Shown: positions 52,568-61,510 of the stretch, one piece after another
Position numbering within the stretch: position 1 is the first letter of the stretch
Layout: the number at the start of each line of letters is the position of its first letter
Assembly: GCA_013043685.1 (NCBI GenBank)
Contig: JABDNT010000046.1
Coordinates: 1 to 64,000 of the forward strand
DNA from: Flavobacteriaceae bacterium
Lineage (GTDB): Bacteria > Bacteroidota > Bacteroidia > Flavobacteriales > Flavobacteriaceae
DNA length: 64,000 bases
Direction: 5' to 3'
Translations under genes and position numbers: made by a program
The notes under the pieces: model-generated
The model's input: only the letters and a program-made list of their open reading frames with translations
Told to the model about the DNA's origin: nothing
Databases searched by the model: none

Positions 52568-53353
52568 ATGAATCAGCCATTAGCATATGTTCATCCGGGC
52601 GCGAAGATTGCCAAGAATGTTGTAATTGAACCTTTTACCACAATACACAACAATGTAGTAATTGGCGAAGGGACCTGGATTGGGTCTAATGTGACCATCA
52701 TGGAAGGGGCACGCATTGGCAAGAATTGTAATATTTTCCCGGGAGCAGTGATTTCGGCCATACCGCAGGATCTCAAGTTCAATGATGAAGATACCACCGC
52801 TGAAATTGGTGACGGTACAACTATAAGGGAATATGTTACCATAAACCGTGGTACTGTGGACCGTGGCAAAACCGTTATCGGTAAGAATTGCTGGATCATG
52901 GCGTACTGTCATATTGCACACGACTGCATCGTAGGAGATAATTGTATATTCTCTAATAACAGTACCCTGGCAGGGCATATTACAGTGGGGGACTATGTGG
53001 TTCTGGCTGGAATGACGGCCGTGCATCAGTTCTGTATGATAGGTAATCATGCGTTTGTAACCGGAGGATCCCTGGTAAGAAAAGATGTCCCGCCTTACGT
53101 TAAAGGAGCGCGTGAACCCTTATCGTATGTAGGGATTAACTCAATCGGACTTAGACGAAGAGGATTTAGTCCTGAAAAGATCCGCGAAATTCAAAATATA
53201 TATCGAATATTATATCAGCAAAATTATAATACTACACAGGCTTCTGAGATCATAGAAGCCGAAATGGAAGCAACCCCGGAAAGGGATGAAATCCTTCAAT
53301 TCATTAAAAATTCGAAGCGTGGTATCATGAAGGGGTACTTCAGCTCTAATTAA
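52568..53353 (+). CDS. lpxA: acyl-ACP:UDP-GlcNAc O-acyltransferase
   Basis: 261 residues. The first acylation of lipid A synthesis. It is almost wholly hexapeptide-repeat beta helix (IGSNVTIMEGARIGKNCNI), with the active-site His in AYCHIAHDCIVGDN (about residue 122). The LpxA-specific C-terminal helical part GINSIGLRRRGFSPEKIREI follows. It begins immediately after the lpxC-fabZ stop codon, so translation is likely coupled. Confidence 0.96.
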   Translation: MNQPLAYVHPGAKIAKNVVIEPFTTIHNNVVIGEGTWIGSNVTIMEGARIGKNCNIFPGAVISAIPQDLKFNDEDTTAEIGDGTTIREYVTINRGTVDRGKTVIGKNCWIMAYCHIAHDCIVGDNCIFSNNSTLAGHITVGDYVVLAGMTAVHQFCMIGNHAFVTGGSLVRKDVPPYVKGAREPLSYVGINSIGLRRRGFSPEKIREIQNIYRILYQQNYNTTQASEIIEAEMEATPERDEILQFIKNSKRGIMKGYFSSN

Positions 53354-53371
53354 TTCAGAAAAAACCCATTC

Positions 53372-53938
53372 ATGGCAACTACATCAGATATTCGAAAAGG
53401 ATTGTGCATTAAATACAATCACGACATCTTTAAAATAATTGAATTCCTGCATGTGAAACCCGGTAAAGGACCGGCTTTCGTGCGAACCAAATTAAAAAGT
53501 GTGACTACCGGTAAAGTGATCGATAATACCTTTTCGGCAGGACACAAGATCGATGATGTACGTGTGGAAACTCATAAATTTCAGTACCTGTATAATGAAG
53601 GAGATACATATCACTTTATGAACACCGAAGATTATTCGCAGATCCAACTTCAGAAAGATACCCTTGACACGCCAGAGCTTATGAAAGAGAGCGAAGTGGT
53701 TACAGTGATCATTAACACCGAGGACGGGATGCCATTATCTGTAGATATGCCGGCCCATGTGATTCTTGAGGTGACATCGACAGAACCGGGTGTAAAAGGG
53801 AATACCGCCACTAATGCTACCAAGCCGGCCATTGTGGAGACAGGTGCTAAAATTAATGTACCTTTATTCATCAATGAAGGAGATAAAATTAAGATCGATA
53901 CCGATAAAGGACAATATCAGGAAAGAATTAAAGAATAA
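53372..53938 (+). CDS. efp: translation elongation factor P
   Basis: 188 residues in the three-domain EF-P layout. Domain I has FLHVKPGKGPAFVRTKLKSV, with the apical loop PGKGPAF holding a Lys (about residue 34) that is modified in some bacteria. The EF-P signature lies in the last domain (about 130-188) in IVETGAKINVPLFINEGDKI. It relieves ribosome stalling at polyproline stretches. Nineteen bases after lpxA. Confidence 0.97.
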   Translation: MATTSDIRKGLCIKYNHDIFKIIEFLHVKPGKGPAFVRTKLKSVTTGKVIDNTFSAGHKIDDVRVETHKFQYLYNEGDTYHFMNTEDYSQIQLQKDTLDTPELMKESEVVTVIINTEDGMPLSVDMPAHVILEVTSTEPGVKGNTATNATKPAIVETGAKINVPLFINEGDKIKIDTDKGQYQERIKE

Positions 53939-53943
53939 CCATC

Positions 53944-54882
53944 ATGAAGTTCAGCACCCCACAAAAGCTTGAGGATATTGCGCAAATTCTTGATTGCGAG
54001 TATGAGGGGGATGCGGATTTTCCTGTCCTGGGAATGAACGAAATCCATGTAGTCCAGTCGGGAGACATTGTTTTTGTAGACCATCCTAAATACTATGACA
54101 AGGCCCTGAATTCACTGGCTACAATAATCCTTATAAATAAAAAAGTAGATTGTCCTCCCGGGAAAGCCTTGCTTATTTCAGAGGATCCGTTCCGCGATTT
54201 CAATATCCTAACCAATCACTTCAACCCATTCGAACAGGCCAGGGCGGCGATCGCAGAAAATGCAGTTATCGGCAGACACACTGTAATTCAGCCTAATACA
54301 TTTATTGGGAATAATGTACAGATTGGTAATGACTGTGTAATTCATTCGAATGTGTGCATCTATGACGATACTGTGATCGGAAATAATGTGACCATACATT
54401 CGGGCACTGTTTTGGGTGCAGATGCGTTCTACTACAAGAACCGGCCGGAAAGTTACGACCGACTTATAAGTGGTGGCAATGTGGTTATCAAGGACAATGT
54501 CGATATCGGAGCCTTGTGTACAATAGACAGAGGTGTAAGCGCCTCCACGATAATTGGTGAAGGGACAAAGCTGGATAATCAGGTACATGTGGGCCATGAC
54601 TCTGTAATAGGCAGACGCTGTCTAATTGCTTCACAGGTAGGGATAGCAGGATGTGTGCTGATTGAGGATATGGTTACTATATGGGGGCAGGTAGGGATCA
54701 CCAGTGGTGTTACCATAGGAGAAAAAGCAGTGATCTCCGCTCAGAGTGGAGTAAGTAAATCCCTTCCCGGTCATAAATCGTATTTTGGTACTCCCGCAGA
54801 TGAATTCAGAAAAAAATATAAGGAGATCGCATCCATCAGGCTAATACCGGATATAATCGATAAACTTGACAAAATTCAATGA
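53944..54882 (+). CDS. second LpxD-like N-acyltransferase
   Basis: 312 residues. It has an N-terminal domain like LpxD (QKLEDIAQILDCEYEGDADF) and a hexapeptide-repeat helix containing HSGTVLGADAFYYKNRPESY, IDRGVSASTIIGEGTKLDN and VHVGHDSVIGRRCLIASQ, where His in HVGHD is at the LpxD active-site place. It differs from the LpxD at 50143 in having no long [10 protein letters not shown]-type turn. It may act on a distinct acyl chain or a modified lipid A, or another UDP-sugar; that is inference. Overlaps the next gene by four bases. Confidence 0.88.
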   Translation: MKFSTPQKLEDIAQILDCEYEGDADFPVLGMNEIHVVQSGDIVFVDHPKYYDKALNSLATIILINKKVDCPPGKALLISEDPFRDFNILTNHFNPFEQARAAIAENAVIGRHTVIQPNTFIGNNVQIGNDCVIHSNVCIYDDTVIGNNVTIHSGTVLGADAFYYKNRPESYDRLISGGNVVIKDNVDIGALCTIDRGVSASTIIGEGTKLDNQVHVGHDSVIGRRCLIASQVGIAGCVLIEDMVTIWGQVGITSGVTIGEKAVISAQSGVSKSLPGHKSYFGTPADEFRKKYKEIASIRLIPDIIDKLDKIQ

Positions 54883-55292
54883 GTAATAATGCAAAAGAAA
54901 TTGTAAGAAGTTTCTACAAATCTGATATTTTAAATGATGATACTGTCCTTGAACGTTATATGCACAAGGACCTGGTGCTTATCTGGAACAGTGCGGACGG
55001 ACTCAGTATTATGAATTACGACGACCTCGTTGAATTCTTTGCTGAAGTAAGAAGATCCTACAACGACCTGCGCATTGAGGTAAGTCACTTGCTTCAGGAT
55101 GACAACCATATTACGATTCGGTACAAATACTATATCCGGACCATGGAAAATCCCGATGAAGAACTGGGAATTGCGCACTTTATAGCTATTTGGGAAGTTA
55201 AGGACGATAAATTATATCGTGGATACCAGGTTAGTCAGCCCGTTACCGATAAGGATGATACCACAGAATCCTACCACCGAGTTAAGGTGTAA
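54879..55292 (+). CDS. NTF2-like protein
   Basis: 137 residues. The cone-shaped NTF2/SnoaL-like fold is suggested by EIVRSFYKSDILNDDTVLER at the N-terminus, VLIWNSADGLSIMNYDDLV, HITIRYKYYIRTMEN and FIAIWEVKDDKLYRGYQ. No catalytic residues can be named. It overlaps the second lpxD-like gene by four bases (ATGA) and is therefore likely translated with it. Function unknown. Confidence 0.82.
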   Translation: MSNNAKEIVRSFYKSDILNDDTVLERYMHKDLVLIWNSADGLSIMNYDDLVEFFAEVRRSYNDLRIEVSHLLQDDNHITIRYKYYIRTMENPDEELGIAHFIAIWEVKDDKLYRGYQVSQPVTDKDDTTESYHRVKV

Positions 55293-55320
55293 TTTACTTT
55301 CAAAAACCAGCCCAAAAGAA

Positions 55321-55328
55321 TATCTTTG
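55321..55328 (+). promoter_or_regulatory. -7 promoter element of sucD
   Basis: TATCTTTG fits TAnnTTTG, 36 bases before the sucD ATG and just past the NTF2-like stop. Confidence 0.55.
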
Positions 55329-55363
55329 CGGGCAAAATATTATATAAAAACTTCTAATTGCCC

Positions 55364-56236
55364 ATGAGCGTTTTAGTTAATAAAGATTCGAAGATTATAG
55401 TACAGGGATTCACTGGTAGTGAAGGAACTTTCCACTCCGGCCAGATGATAGAATACGGAACCAATGTTGTTGGTGGTGTAACTCCGGGAAAAGGTGGTCA
55501 GACCCATCTAGATAAACCTGTCTTTAATACGGTGGAAGAAGCAGTAAAGAATACAGGCGCAAATGTTTCTATCATATTCGTACCTCCTGCATTTGCGGCA
55601 GACGCGATGATGGAATCTGCTAATGCTGGGATTGATGTGATCATTACCATTACAGAAGGTATTCCTGTTGCCGACATGATCAAGGTTTCTGCTTATCTGA
55701 AAGACAGAGATTGCCGCCTTGTTGGACCTAACTGTCCCGGGGTAATTACACCGGAAGAAGCAAAAGTGGGTATCATGCCCGGATTTGTCTTCAAGAAAGG
55801 AAAAGTTGGGATAGTTTCGAAATCGGGAACACTTACCTATGAAGCTGCAGACCAGGTTGTACGACAAGGTTTGGGGATCACAACTGCCATTGGAATTGGA
55901 GGCGACCCCATTATAGGGACAACCACAAAAGAAGCAGTAGAGTTGCTAATTAATGATTCGGAGACCGAAGCCGTTGTTATGATCGGTGAAATTGGAGGTC
56001 AACTGGAAGCAGATGCCGCGCACTGGTACAAGAACAGTGGCAGTAGTAAGCCCATTGTTGGTTTTATAGCTGGTGAAACTGCACCCGCAGGAAGAACTAT
56101 GGGGCATGCAGGGGCTATCGTTGGAGGAAGTGATGATACGGCTCAGGCAAAAAAGAAGATCATGCGTGAGTGTGGAATTCATGTTGTTGATTCACCTGCT
56201 GAAATAGGTAAAAGAGTAGCAGAAGTATTAAAATAA
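55364..56236 (+). CDS. sucD: succinate-CoA ligase, alpha subunit
   Basis: 290 residues from the ATG at 55364; a TTG two codons earlier is also possible. The CoA-binding Rossmann region is IIVQGFTGSEGTFHSGQMIE and VVGGVTPGKGGQTH. The phospho-His is in TMGHAGAIVGGSDDTAQAKK (about residue 246). It makes ATP or GTP from succinyl-CoA in the TCA cycle together with SucC, which is not in the window; the two genes are commonly separate in Bacteroidota. A strong terminator follows. Confidence 0.96.
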   Translation: MSVLVNKDSKIIVQGFTGSEGTFHSGQMIEYGTNVVGGVTPGKGGQTHLDKPVFNTVEEAVKNTGANVSIIFVPPAFAADAMMESANAGIDVIITITEGIPVADMIKVSAYLKDRDCRLVGPNCPGVITPEEAKVGIMPGFVFKKGKVGIVSKSGTLTYEAADQVVRQGLGITTAIGIGGDPIIGTTTKEAVELLINDSETEAVVMIGEIGGQLEADAAHWYKNSGSSKPIVGFIAGETAPAGRTMGHAGAIVGGSDDTAQAKKKIMRECGIHVVDSPAEIGKRVAEVLK

Positions 56237-56258
56237 TTTATAAAACGTTTTATAAGGA

Positions 56259-56289
56259 AAGTCCTGTTAGTTTTAGCAGGGCTTTTTTT
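56259..56289 (+). terminator. terminator of sucD
   Basis: AGTCCTG pairs with CAGGGCT across an AT-rich loop, followed by seven T. It lies 23 bases after the stop codon and touches the next -7 element. Confidence 0.75.
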
Positions 56290-56296
56290 ATATTTG
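56289..56296 (+). promoter_or_regulatory. -7 promoter element of fabG
   Basis: TATATTTG matches TAnnTTTG, 39 bases before the fabG ATG and directly after the sucD terminator. Confidence 0.5.
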
Positions 56297-56334
56297 AATG
56301 AAATCAGGCTGAAACAAACAAACTAAGCAATCTC

Positions 56335-57081
56335 ATGAAATTACTAGAAGGAAAGACCGCCATTATCACCGGAGGAAGCCGGGGAATTGGAAAAGGAATT
56401 GTTGAAACTTTTGCTAAACACGGAGCGAATGTGGCATTTACCTATAACTCATCCCAGGAAGCCGCGGAAGCCATTGCTGAAGAAGCCTCTAAAGAAGGTG
56501 TAAAGGTGAAAGCATACAAAAGCAATGCAGCCAGTTTCAATGAGTCGCAGGAATTAGCCGCAGCGGTTCTCGAAGAATTTGGGAGTATAGACATACTAGT
56601 GAATAACGCGGGGATCACAAAGGATAATTTGTTGATGCGTATTTCCGAAGAGGATTTCGACAAAGTGATTGAAGTGAATCTGAAATCAGTGTTTAATATG
56701 ACCAAAGCTGTTCAACGCGCCATGCTGAAACAACGCAAAGGGTCTATCATCAATATGAGTTCGGTGGTAGGAGTGAAGGGTAACCCGGGACAAACCAATT
56801 ATGCTGCCTCGAAAGCCGGGATCATTGGTTTTACCAAATCGGTTGCGTTGGAGCTTGGCTCTCGAGACATTCGTTGTAATGCAATTGCACCCGGATTTAT
56901 TGAAACCGAGATGACAGGGAAATTAGACGAGGCTGTGGTTCAGGGGTGGCGTGACGCTATTCCACTCAAACGAGGAGGAACTCCTGAAGATATTGCAAAC
57001 GCATGCGTGTACCTTGGAAGTGACCTCTCTGCATATGTTACCGGCCAGGTGTTGAACGTTGATGGCGGGATGCTGACCTAA
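56335..57081 (+). CDS. fabG: 3-oxoacyl-ACP reductase
   Basis: A 248-residue short-chain dehydrogenase of fatty-acid synthesis. NADP-binding TGGSRGIGKGIVETF (about residues 11-25), NNAGITKDNLLM, then the catalytic Ser-Tyr-Lys in MSSVVGVKGNPGQTNYAASK (Ser about 138, Tyr 151, Lys 155). The end GQVLNVDGGM is characteristic of FabG. Full length. The downstream gene starts 9 bases later. Confidence 0.95.
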   Translation: MKLLEGKTAIITGGSRGIGKGIVETFAKHGANVAFTYNSSQEAAEAIAEEASKEGVKVKAYKSNAASFNESQELAAAVLEEFGSIDILVNNAGITKDNLLMRISEEDFDKVIEVNLKSVFNMTKAVQRAMLKQRKGSIINMSSVVGVKGNPGQTNYAASKAGIIGFTKSVALELGSRDIRCNAIAPGFIETEMTGKLDEAVVQGWRDAIPLKRGGTPEDIANACVYLGSDLSAYVTGQVLNVDGGMLT

Positions 57082-57089
57082 ACATTACA

Positions 57090-59123
57090 ATGACTGCAGA
57101 AACCATACTCTATATAATAATCGCCGCTGTAATAGCTTTTGCAGTGGCTGTTTTTATGTACGGGTACAAGGCACAACAATCGGGTAAGCAACGATGGTTA
57201 TACGGTATACTCCGGTTTCTTAGCCTGTTTGCACTCTTTCTTCTTCTTATCAATCCGAAATTAAAAAGCGAAACCTATTCTGTAGAAAAGCCCAAACTTC
57301 CGGTTCTGATCGATAATTCCTCTTCTATTACAGAATTGAACCAGGCGTCGAATGTGAACGATATTCTATCGCAACTTCGTTCAAACTCAGATCTCAATGA
57401 TAAGTTCGACATTAGTTATTATACCTTCGGAAATAATCTGAATAGCAACGATTCCCTTAGTTTTTCAGAGAGGAATACCAATATTAATAAAGCGCTTTCC
57501 TCGTTAAATTCTGTTTTTAAAAGTGACACCGCCCCTGCTGTGCTTATCACTGACGGGAATCAGACCCTGGGTACCGATTATGAATTTGGCACCTCCGGTT
57601 TTAAAAATTCCATTTATCCGATAATCCTCGGTGATTCAACCCAATACACAGACCTCAGGATAGAACAACTGAACACCAACCGTTATGCGTTTTTAAAGAA
57701 CCAATTTCCTGTTGAGGTTATACTTGTGTACAACGGAGCTACTTCAGCGAATTCTCAATTCGTAATTACACAGGGAGGAACAACTGTTTTTAGGGAAAAT
57801 GTTGCGTTTACGGAATTGAACAACACCAGAGCCTTATCCTTTACGCTTCCGGCAAATAGTGTTGGCTTACAGCGTTATACAGCACAATTAATTCCCCTTG
57901 GGGAGGAAAAGAACAAAACGAATAATGTGAAGCGATTTGCGGTAGAGGTGATAGACCAGGCCACCAACGTTTTAATTGTGAGTAAACTTATTCACCCCGA
58001 TCTTGGTGCGCTGCGAAAGTCGATTACCTCGAATGAACAGCGAACAGTAACTTTTAAAAATCCTGCTGAGGCTCTTCCTTTACTTAATGATCACCAACTT
58101 GTAATACTCTATCAACCGGACGGTACTTTTGCCAATCTGTACGAGGAAATTGAAAAACTCAAGAAAAACACGCTCACCTTTGCCGGGATGGAAACAGATT
58201 GGGATTTTCTGAATGCGATACAACAGAATTTCGAGAAGGATGCGACATACCAGTCGGAACTCGCTACTGCTATCTTAAACATGAATTACGGTACTTTTGC
58301 TGTTGAAGATATCGGTTTTGATGATTTCCCACCACTACGAACAGCCTTTGGAGCCCTTGAAGTCACTATTCCTCACGAGAGCCTGCTGGATCAGGCCATC
58401 GATGGATTTGCGAGTGAAAGTCCGCTGTTGGCCACAATGGAGTTGAATGGGATTCGTGATGCTATATGGGATGGAGAGGATATCTGGAAATGGCGGGCGC
58501 AGGCCTATTTGAATACGGGAAGCTTTGAACCCTTTGATGATTTCATAGGGAAACTGGTGCAATATCTAGCCTCTACCAAGCGTCGAAGCCGATTGGAAGT
58601 TACCAGTGAAACATTTTACTATAATAATAGCTCTATAAAAATCAGCGCTCAGTATTTCGATAGCAACTATGTCTTCGATCCCAGGGCTTCGGTGACGATC
58701 TCCGTAACTAATTCCGAGACGGAAGAACAACGCACTTTTCCGATGCTTTTGAAAGGTAATTTCTTCGAAGTGGATCTGAGTAGCCTGGCTGCGGGAGACT
58801 ATCGTTATTCAGTTGCGGTGCGCGATGAGGCGGTTTCACGGGTTGGAAACTTCACTATAATGGAATTCAATGTCGAGCAGCAATTTCTGAATGCCGACGT
58901 AACAAAACTACAGCGCCTGGCGACTAATACAGGCGGACAGGCATTTTTTGCCACTGAAGGCGAACTATTGACTGGCGCTTTAATCAATGATAACCGCTTC
59001 CAATCGGTACAGAAAAGCGAACAAAAAATCGTACCTTTAATCGATTGGAAATATCTTCTTGGACTTATTGCTCTTCTTTTAAGTCTGGAGTGGTTTATCA
59101 GGAAATATAACGGACTTATTTAA
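57090..59123 (+). CDS. membrane protein with VWA-like domain
   Basis: 677 residues. Two hydrophobic segments at the N-terminus (about residues 5-25 and 38-57), then a VWA-like domain with PVLIDNSSSITELNQ (MIDAS-like, about residue 75) and TAPAVLITDGNQTLGTDYEF. A long beta-rich middle part resembles the periplasmic regions of BatA-type and glutamine-amidotransferase-like membrane proteins. A C-terminal helix LLGLIALLLSLEWFI lies near 660. It looks like an envelope protein linked to oxidative stress or signalling; function is not established. Cotranscription with fabG is possible. Confidence 0.82.
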   Translation: MTAETILYIIIAAVIAFAVAVFMYGYKAQQSGKQRWLYGILRFLSLFALFLLLINPKLKSETYSVEKPKLPVLIDNSSSITELNQASNVNDILSQLRSNSDLNDKFDISYYTFGNNLNSNDSLSFSERNTNINKALSSLNSVFKSDTAPAVLITDGNQTLGTDYEFGTSGFKNSIYPIILGDSTQYTDLRIEQLNTNRYAFLKNQFPVEVILVYNGATSANSQFVITQGGTTVFRENVAFTELNNTRALSFTLPANSVGLQRYTAQLIPLGEEKNKTNNVKRFAVEVIDQATNVLIVSKLIHPDLGALRKSITSNEQRTVTFKNPAEALPLLNDHQLVILYQPDGTFANLYEEIEKLKKNTLTFAGMETDWDFLNAIQQNFEKDATYQSELATAILNMNYGTFAVEDIGFDDFPPLRTAFGALEVTIPHESLLDQAIDGFASESPLLATMELNGIRDAIWDGEDIWKWRAQAYLNTGSFEPFDDFIGKLVQYLASTKRRSRLEVTSETFYYNNSSIKISAQYFDSNYVFDPRASVTISVTNSETEEQRTFPMLLKGNFFEVDLSSLAAGDYRYSVAVRDEAVSRVGNFTIMEFNVEQQFLNADVTKLQRLATNTGGQAFFATEGELLTGALINDNRFQSVQKSEQKIVPLIDWKYLLGLIALLLSLEWFIRKYNGLI

Positions 59124-59139
59124 CTAAAAAAATATAGAA

Positions 59140-59955
59140 ATGGACAAATTACCTAAAATTGGGATTCCCCTTATCATTGTTATAATAATACTAGTAATTG
59201 CATTTGCTAAATCTGCCGTGACCATAGGTTCTGGGGAGGCAGGTGTGTTGTATAAAACTTTTGATGACGGGGTTGTGACAGATAAGCCGCCGTTGGGTGA
59301 AGGTTTTCACCTGATAGCTCCATGGAATAAAGTGATTGTTTATGAGGTGAGACAACAGGAATTATTTGAGAAGATGAAAGTACTTTCATCCAACGGACTG
59401 GAGATCCAGATCGATGCTTCTGCCTGGTATCAACCCGTTTACAATGACCTTGGAAATCTTCACCAGTCGCTGGGGGAGAATTACCTGCAGCGCGTTATTC
59501 AGCCAGCGATACGCTCTGCGGCTCGTAGTGTAGTAGGAAGATATACACCGGAACAACTATATTCGAGTAAAAGGGATGCGATCCAGGATGAGATCTATAC
59601 AGAAACAAAAAAAATACTGGAAGCACAATACGTGCAGTTGAATGAAGTGTTGGTTCGGGATGTAACTTTACCTGGAACTATTAAAGATGCGATCGAAAGA
59701 AAACTAAAACAGGAACAGGAGTCCCTGGAATACGAATTCAGACTAGTCACAGCTGCCAAGGAAGCTGAAAAAGTTATTATTGAAGCGCAGGGTAAAGCAG
59801 ATGCTAACCGTATTCTAAGTGCGTCATTAACAGATAAGATCCTTCAGGATAAAGGCATAGAAGCTACTATAAAATTAGCCGAATCACCAAACAGTAAAGT
59901 GATCGTTATTGGATCTGGCGATAGTGGAATGCCGATTATACTTGGCAATCAATAA
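59140..59955 (+). CDS. prohibitin/SPFH family protein
   Basis: 271 residues. An N-terminal membrane helix GIPLIIVIIILVIAFAKSA precedes the SPFH (band 7) domain with IGSGEAGVLYKTFDDGVVTD, VQLNEVLVRDVTLPGTIKDA and a long helical C-terminal part EEYEFRLVTAAKEAEKVIIE-like, ending in a hydrophobic tail VIVIGSGDSGMPII. Prohibitin homologues form large ring-like membrane assemblies that organise lipids and protect proteins. Seventeen bases after the VWA-like gene; probably one operon. A terminator follows. Confidence 0.92.
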   Translation: MDKLPKIGIPLIIVIIILVIAFAKSAVTIGSGEAGVLYKTFDDGVVTDKPPLGEGFHLIAPWNKVIVYEVRQQELFEKMKVLSSNGLEIQIDASAWYQPVYNDLGNLHQSLGENYLQRVIQPAIRSAARSVVGRYTPEQLYSSKRDAIQDEIYTETKKILEAQYVQLNEVLVRDVTLPGTIKDAIERKLKQEQESLEYEFRLVTAAKEAEKVIIEAQGKADANRILSASLTDKILQDKGIEATIKLAESPNSKVIVIGSGDSGMPIILGNQ

Positions 59956-59971
59956 TTTTCAAATTGCACAT

Positions 59972-60006
59972 AAAAAAACCGCTTCATACATGAAGTGGTT
60001 TTTTTA
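59972..60006. terminator. bidirectional terminator
   Basis: AAAAAAACCGCTTCA pairs with TGAAGTGGTTTTTTT over a short loop. It lies between the convergent prohibitin and type IX cargo genes and can serve both. Confidence 0.8.
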
Positions 60007-60009
60007 TTA

Positions 60010-60783
60010 CTAATGGCGAATTATTTTTTTCGTGATAGTAGATGCTGCCGAACTGATCCGCAGAAAATAAATTCCTGTACCCAGTGATGAAATATCCAGG
60101 GTCTGCTCAGAATTAAATGCCCGGTTACTTATTTCCTGGACGATCTTACCGGAAACAGAAATGATCTTCACAGATTGAATTTTATCATTCCCCGAATAAT
60201 TTACAGTTAAGATTCCACTGCTCGGGTTAGGATACACCTTCACAATGTTTTCTGATAAGGGATTATCATTGATGGCGAGCACCTCTTCAAACAGTTGGAC
60301 TTCAGCGATCTGTATACTGGGTATTCCGGTCCCGCCACTGGGATCACATGGCGCAGAAAAATTGAGTCGGTAGAATGAATATGCTGTCGTATTAGTGAAT
60401 GTATAGGATCTTGTAAAGAAACGATCTGAAATACAATCGATAGTCCCTGTGGCAACAGAAGTGAAGGAAGATCCATTATTCGATCCGAAAACCTCAAAAT
60501 CAATTGGATCTCGTACCGGAAAATCGTTCGCTGTGGTAATATCCATCGAAATGGCGGTCCTGCTTGCGCCTCCAAGATCAACGGTAAAGCCAATACCATC
60601 TCCAAGTTCAAAGTCAAGAAACTTAGTACTGGATGTGCCATCGATCACCTTATCGACCTCCTCGCCAATGGGAGAGCTTACTATTCCAAATTCAGTAATA
60701 GTCATTGAGGGATCAAAGATGGGGTCTTGTGCTGAAACAGATATGTTAATCAGTAACGTAAAAAGTAGTAGAAATTTTTTCAT
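60010..60783 (-). CDS. secreted protein with discoidin-like domain and type IX sorting tail
   Basis: 257 residues. A signal peptide (KFLLLFTLLINISVSAQ) leads a jelly-roll-like domain (about residues 30-170) with DGTSSTKFLDFELGDGIGF and VFGSNNGSSFTSVATG, a pattern of F5/8 type C (discoidin) domains. The last 75 residues (from VKVYPNPSSGILTVNYSG) are a type IX sorting domain ending in ITKKIIRH. It is exported to the surface or medium and may bind carbohydrate or lipid. No catalytic motif. Confidence 0.86.
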   Translation of the reverse strand: MKKFLLLFTLLINISVSAQDPIFDPSMTITEFGIVSSPIGEEVDKVIDGTSSTKFLDFELGDGIGFTVDLGGASRTAISMDITTANDFPVRDPIDFEVFGSNNGSSFTSVATGTIDCISDRFFTRSYTFTNTTAYSFYRLNFSAPCDPSGGTGIPSIQIAEVQLFEEVLAINDNPLSENIVKVYPNPSSGILTVNYSGNDKIQSVKIISVSGKIVQEISNRAFNSEQTLDISSLGTGIYFLRISSAASTITKKIIRH

Positions 60784-60883
60784 TTGGCTGGTCTTCAGAT
60801 CTCTAAGTTAAAGAATTCCATCCATAGCACGGACTACCAGGCTGGATAAGAGAAGCTTACCGTCTGCAAAATAATTGAAAAAG

Positions 60884-61510
60884 TTAGGATACTTTAGTGA
60901 GGGCCTTAGCCTGGCCTACCCAATTGTCGCGTTCAATTCTACCGGGGAAGAAATCGATCAGCTCGGTGATGACCCGGATATCTGTTTCTTTGAATTTACT
61001 GATCTGAGAATAATTACAAATTCCTATTTCGTTTAGTTTTTGCTCGATATACGGCCCGATACCCATTATCTGGGTAAGATCGTCTTTCTGGTCGTGATCG
61101 GCATACCCAAAACTTTCGAAATCGAGTTCGGGCCGGTCTATAGAATAGTTTACAAAGGTAGTTCTCGCTTTTTCGGCAATGGATTTCGGTGGAGTCATTT
61201 GCTCGAATTTCCGATATTCTTCCTCTTCCAGTTCTTCTTCTTCTTCTTCTTCAATTTCTTCCTGGGTTTGTTTTACTACTTCAATGATACGAGGTTTTAT
61301 TTCAGAGAATAAGGTGTCAATATCTTTCTCTTGTTTCATCGGCGATTTCAAAGCGTTGATCTCTTTTTTGAGCCGTGTGATTATTTTTTTGAATTTATTC
61401 CTTTGAAACCAGGAAGCCGCGAAATACCCGATGAGGAAAGTACTCAGCATTAATATGAAGATACCGGTAAATTCGGGTAATTCCTGAATAAATTCGGATA
61501 TATTATTCAT
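60884..61510 (-). CDS. membrane-anchored helix-hairpin-helix protein
   Basis: 208 residues. An N-terminal helix FTGIFILMLSTFLIGYFAAS (about residues 14-33), a basic coiled part, a Glu-rich low-complexity stretch (about 80-98), and a C-terminal helix-hairpin-helix region LTQIMGIGPYIEQKLNEIGI, then FFPGRIERDNWVGQAKAL. This C-terminal pattern is annotated in some proteins as flap-endonuclease-like HhH. The start overlaps the OmpA gene by 8 bases. It may bring DNA or RNA to the membrane, or only use the fold for protein contacts; both are inference. Confidence 0.82.
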   Translation of the reverse strand: MNNISEFIQELPEFTGIFILMLSTFLIGYFAASWFQRNKFKKIITRLKKEINALKSPMKQEKDIDTLFSEIKPRIIEVVKQTQEEIEEEEEEELEEEEYRKFEQMTPPKSIAEKARTTFVNYSIDRPELDFESFGYADHDQKDDLTQIMGIGPYIEQKLNEIGICNYSQISKFKETDIRVITELIDFFPGRIERDNWVGQAKALTKVS

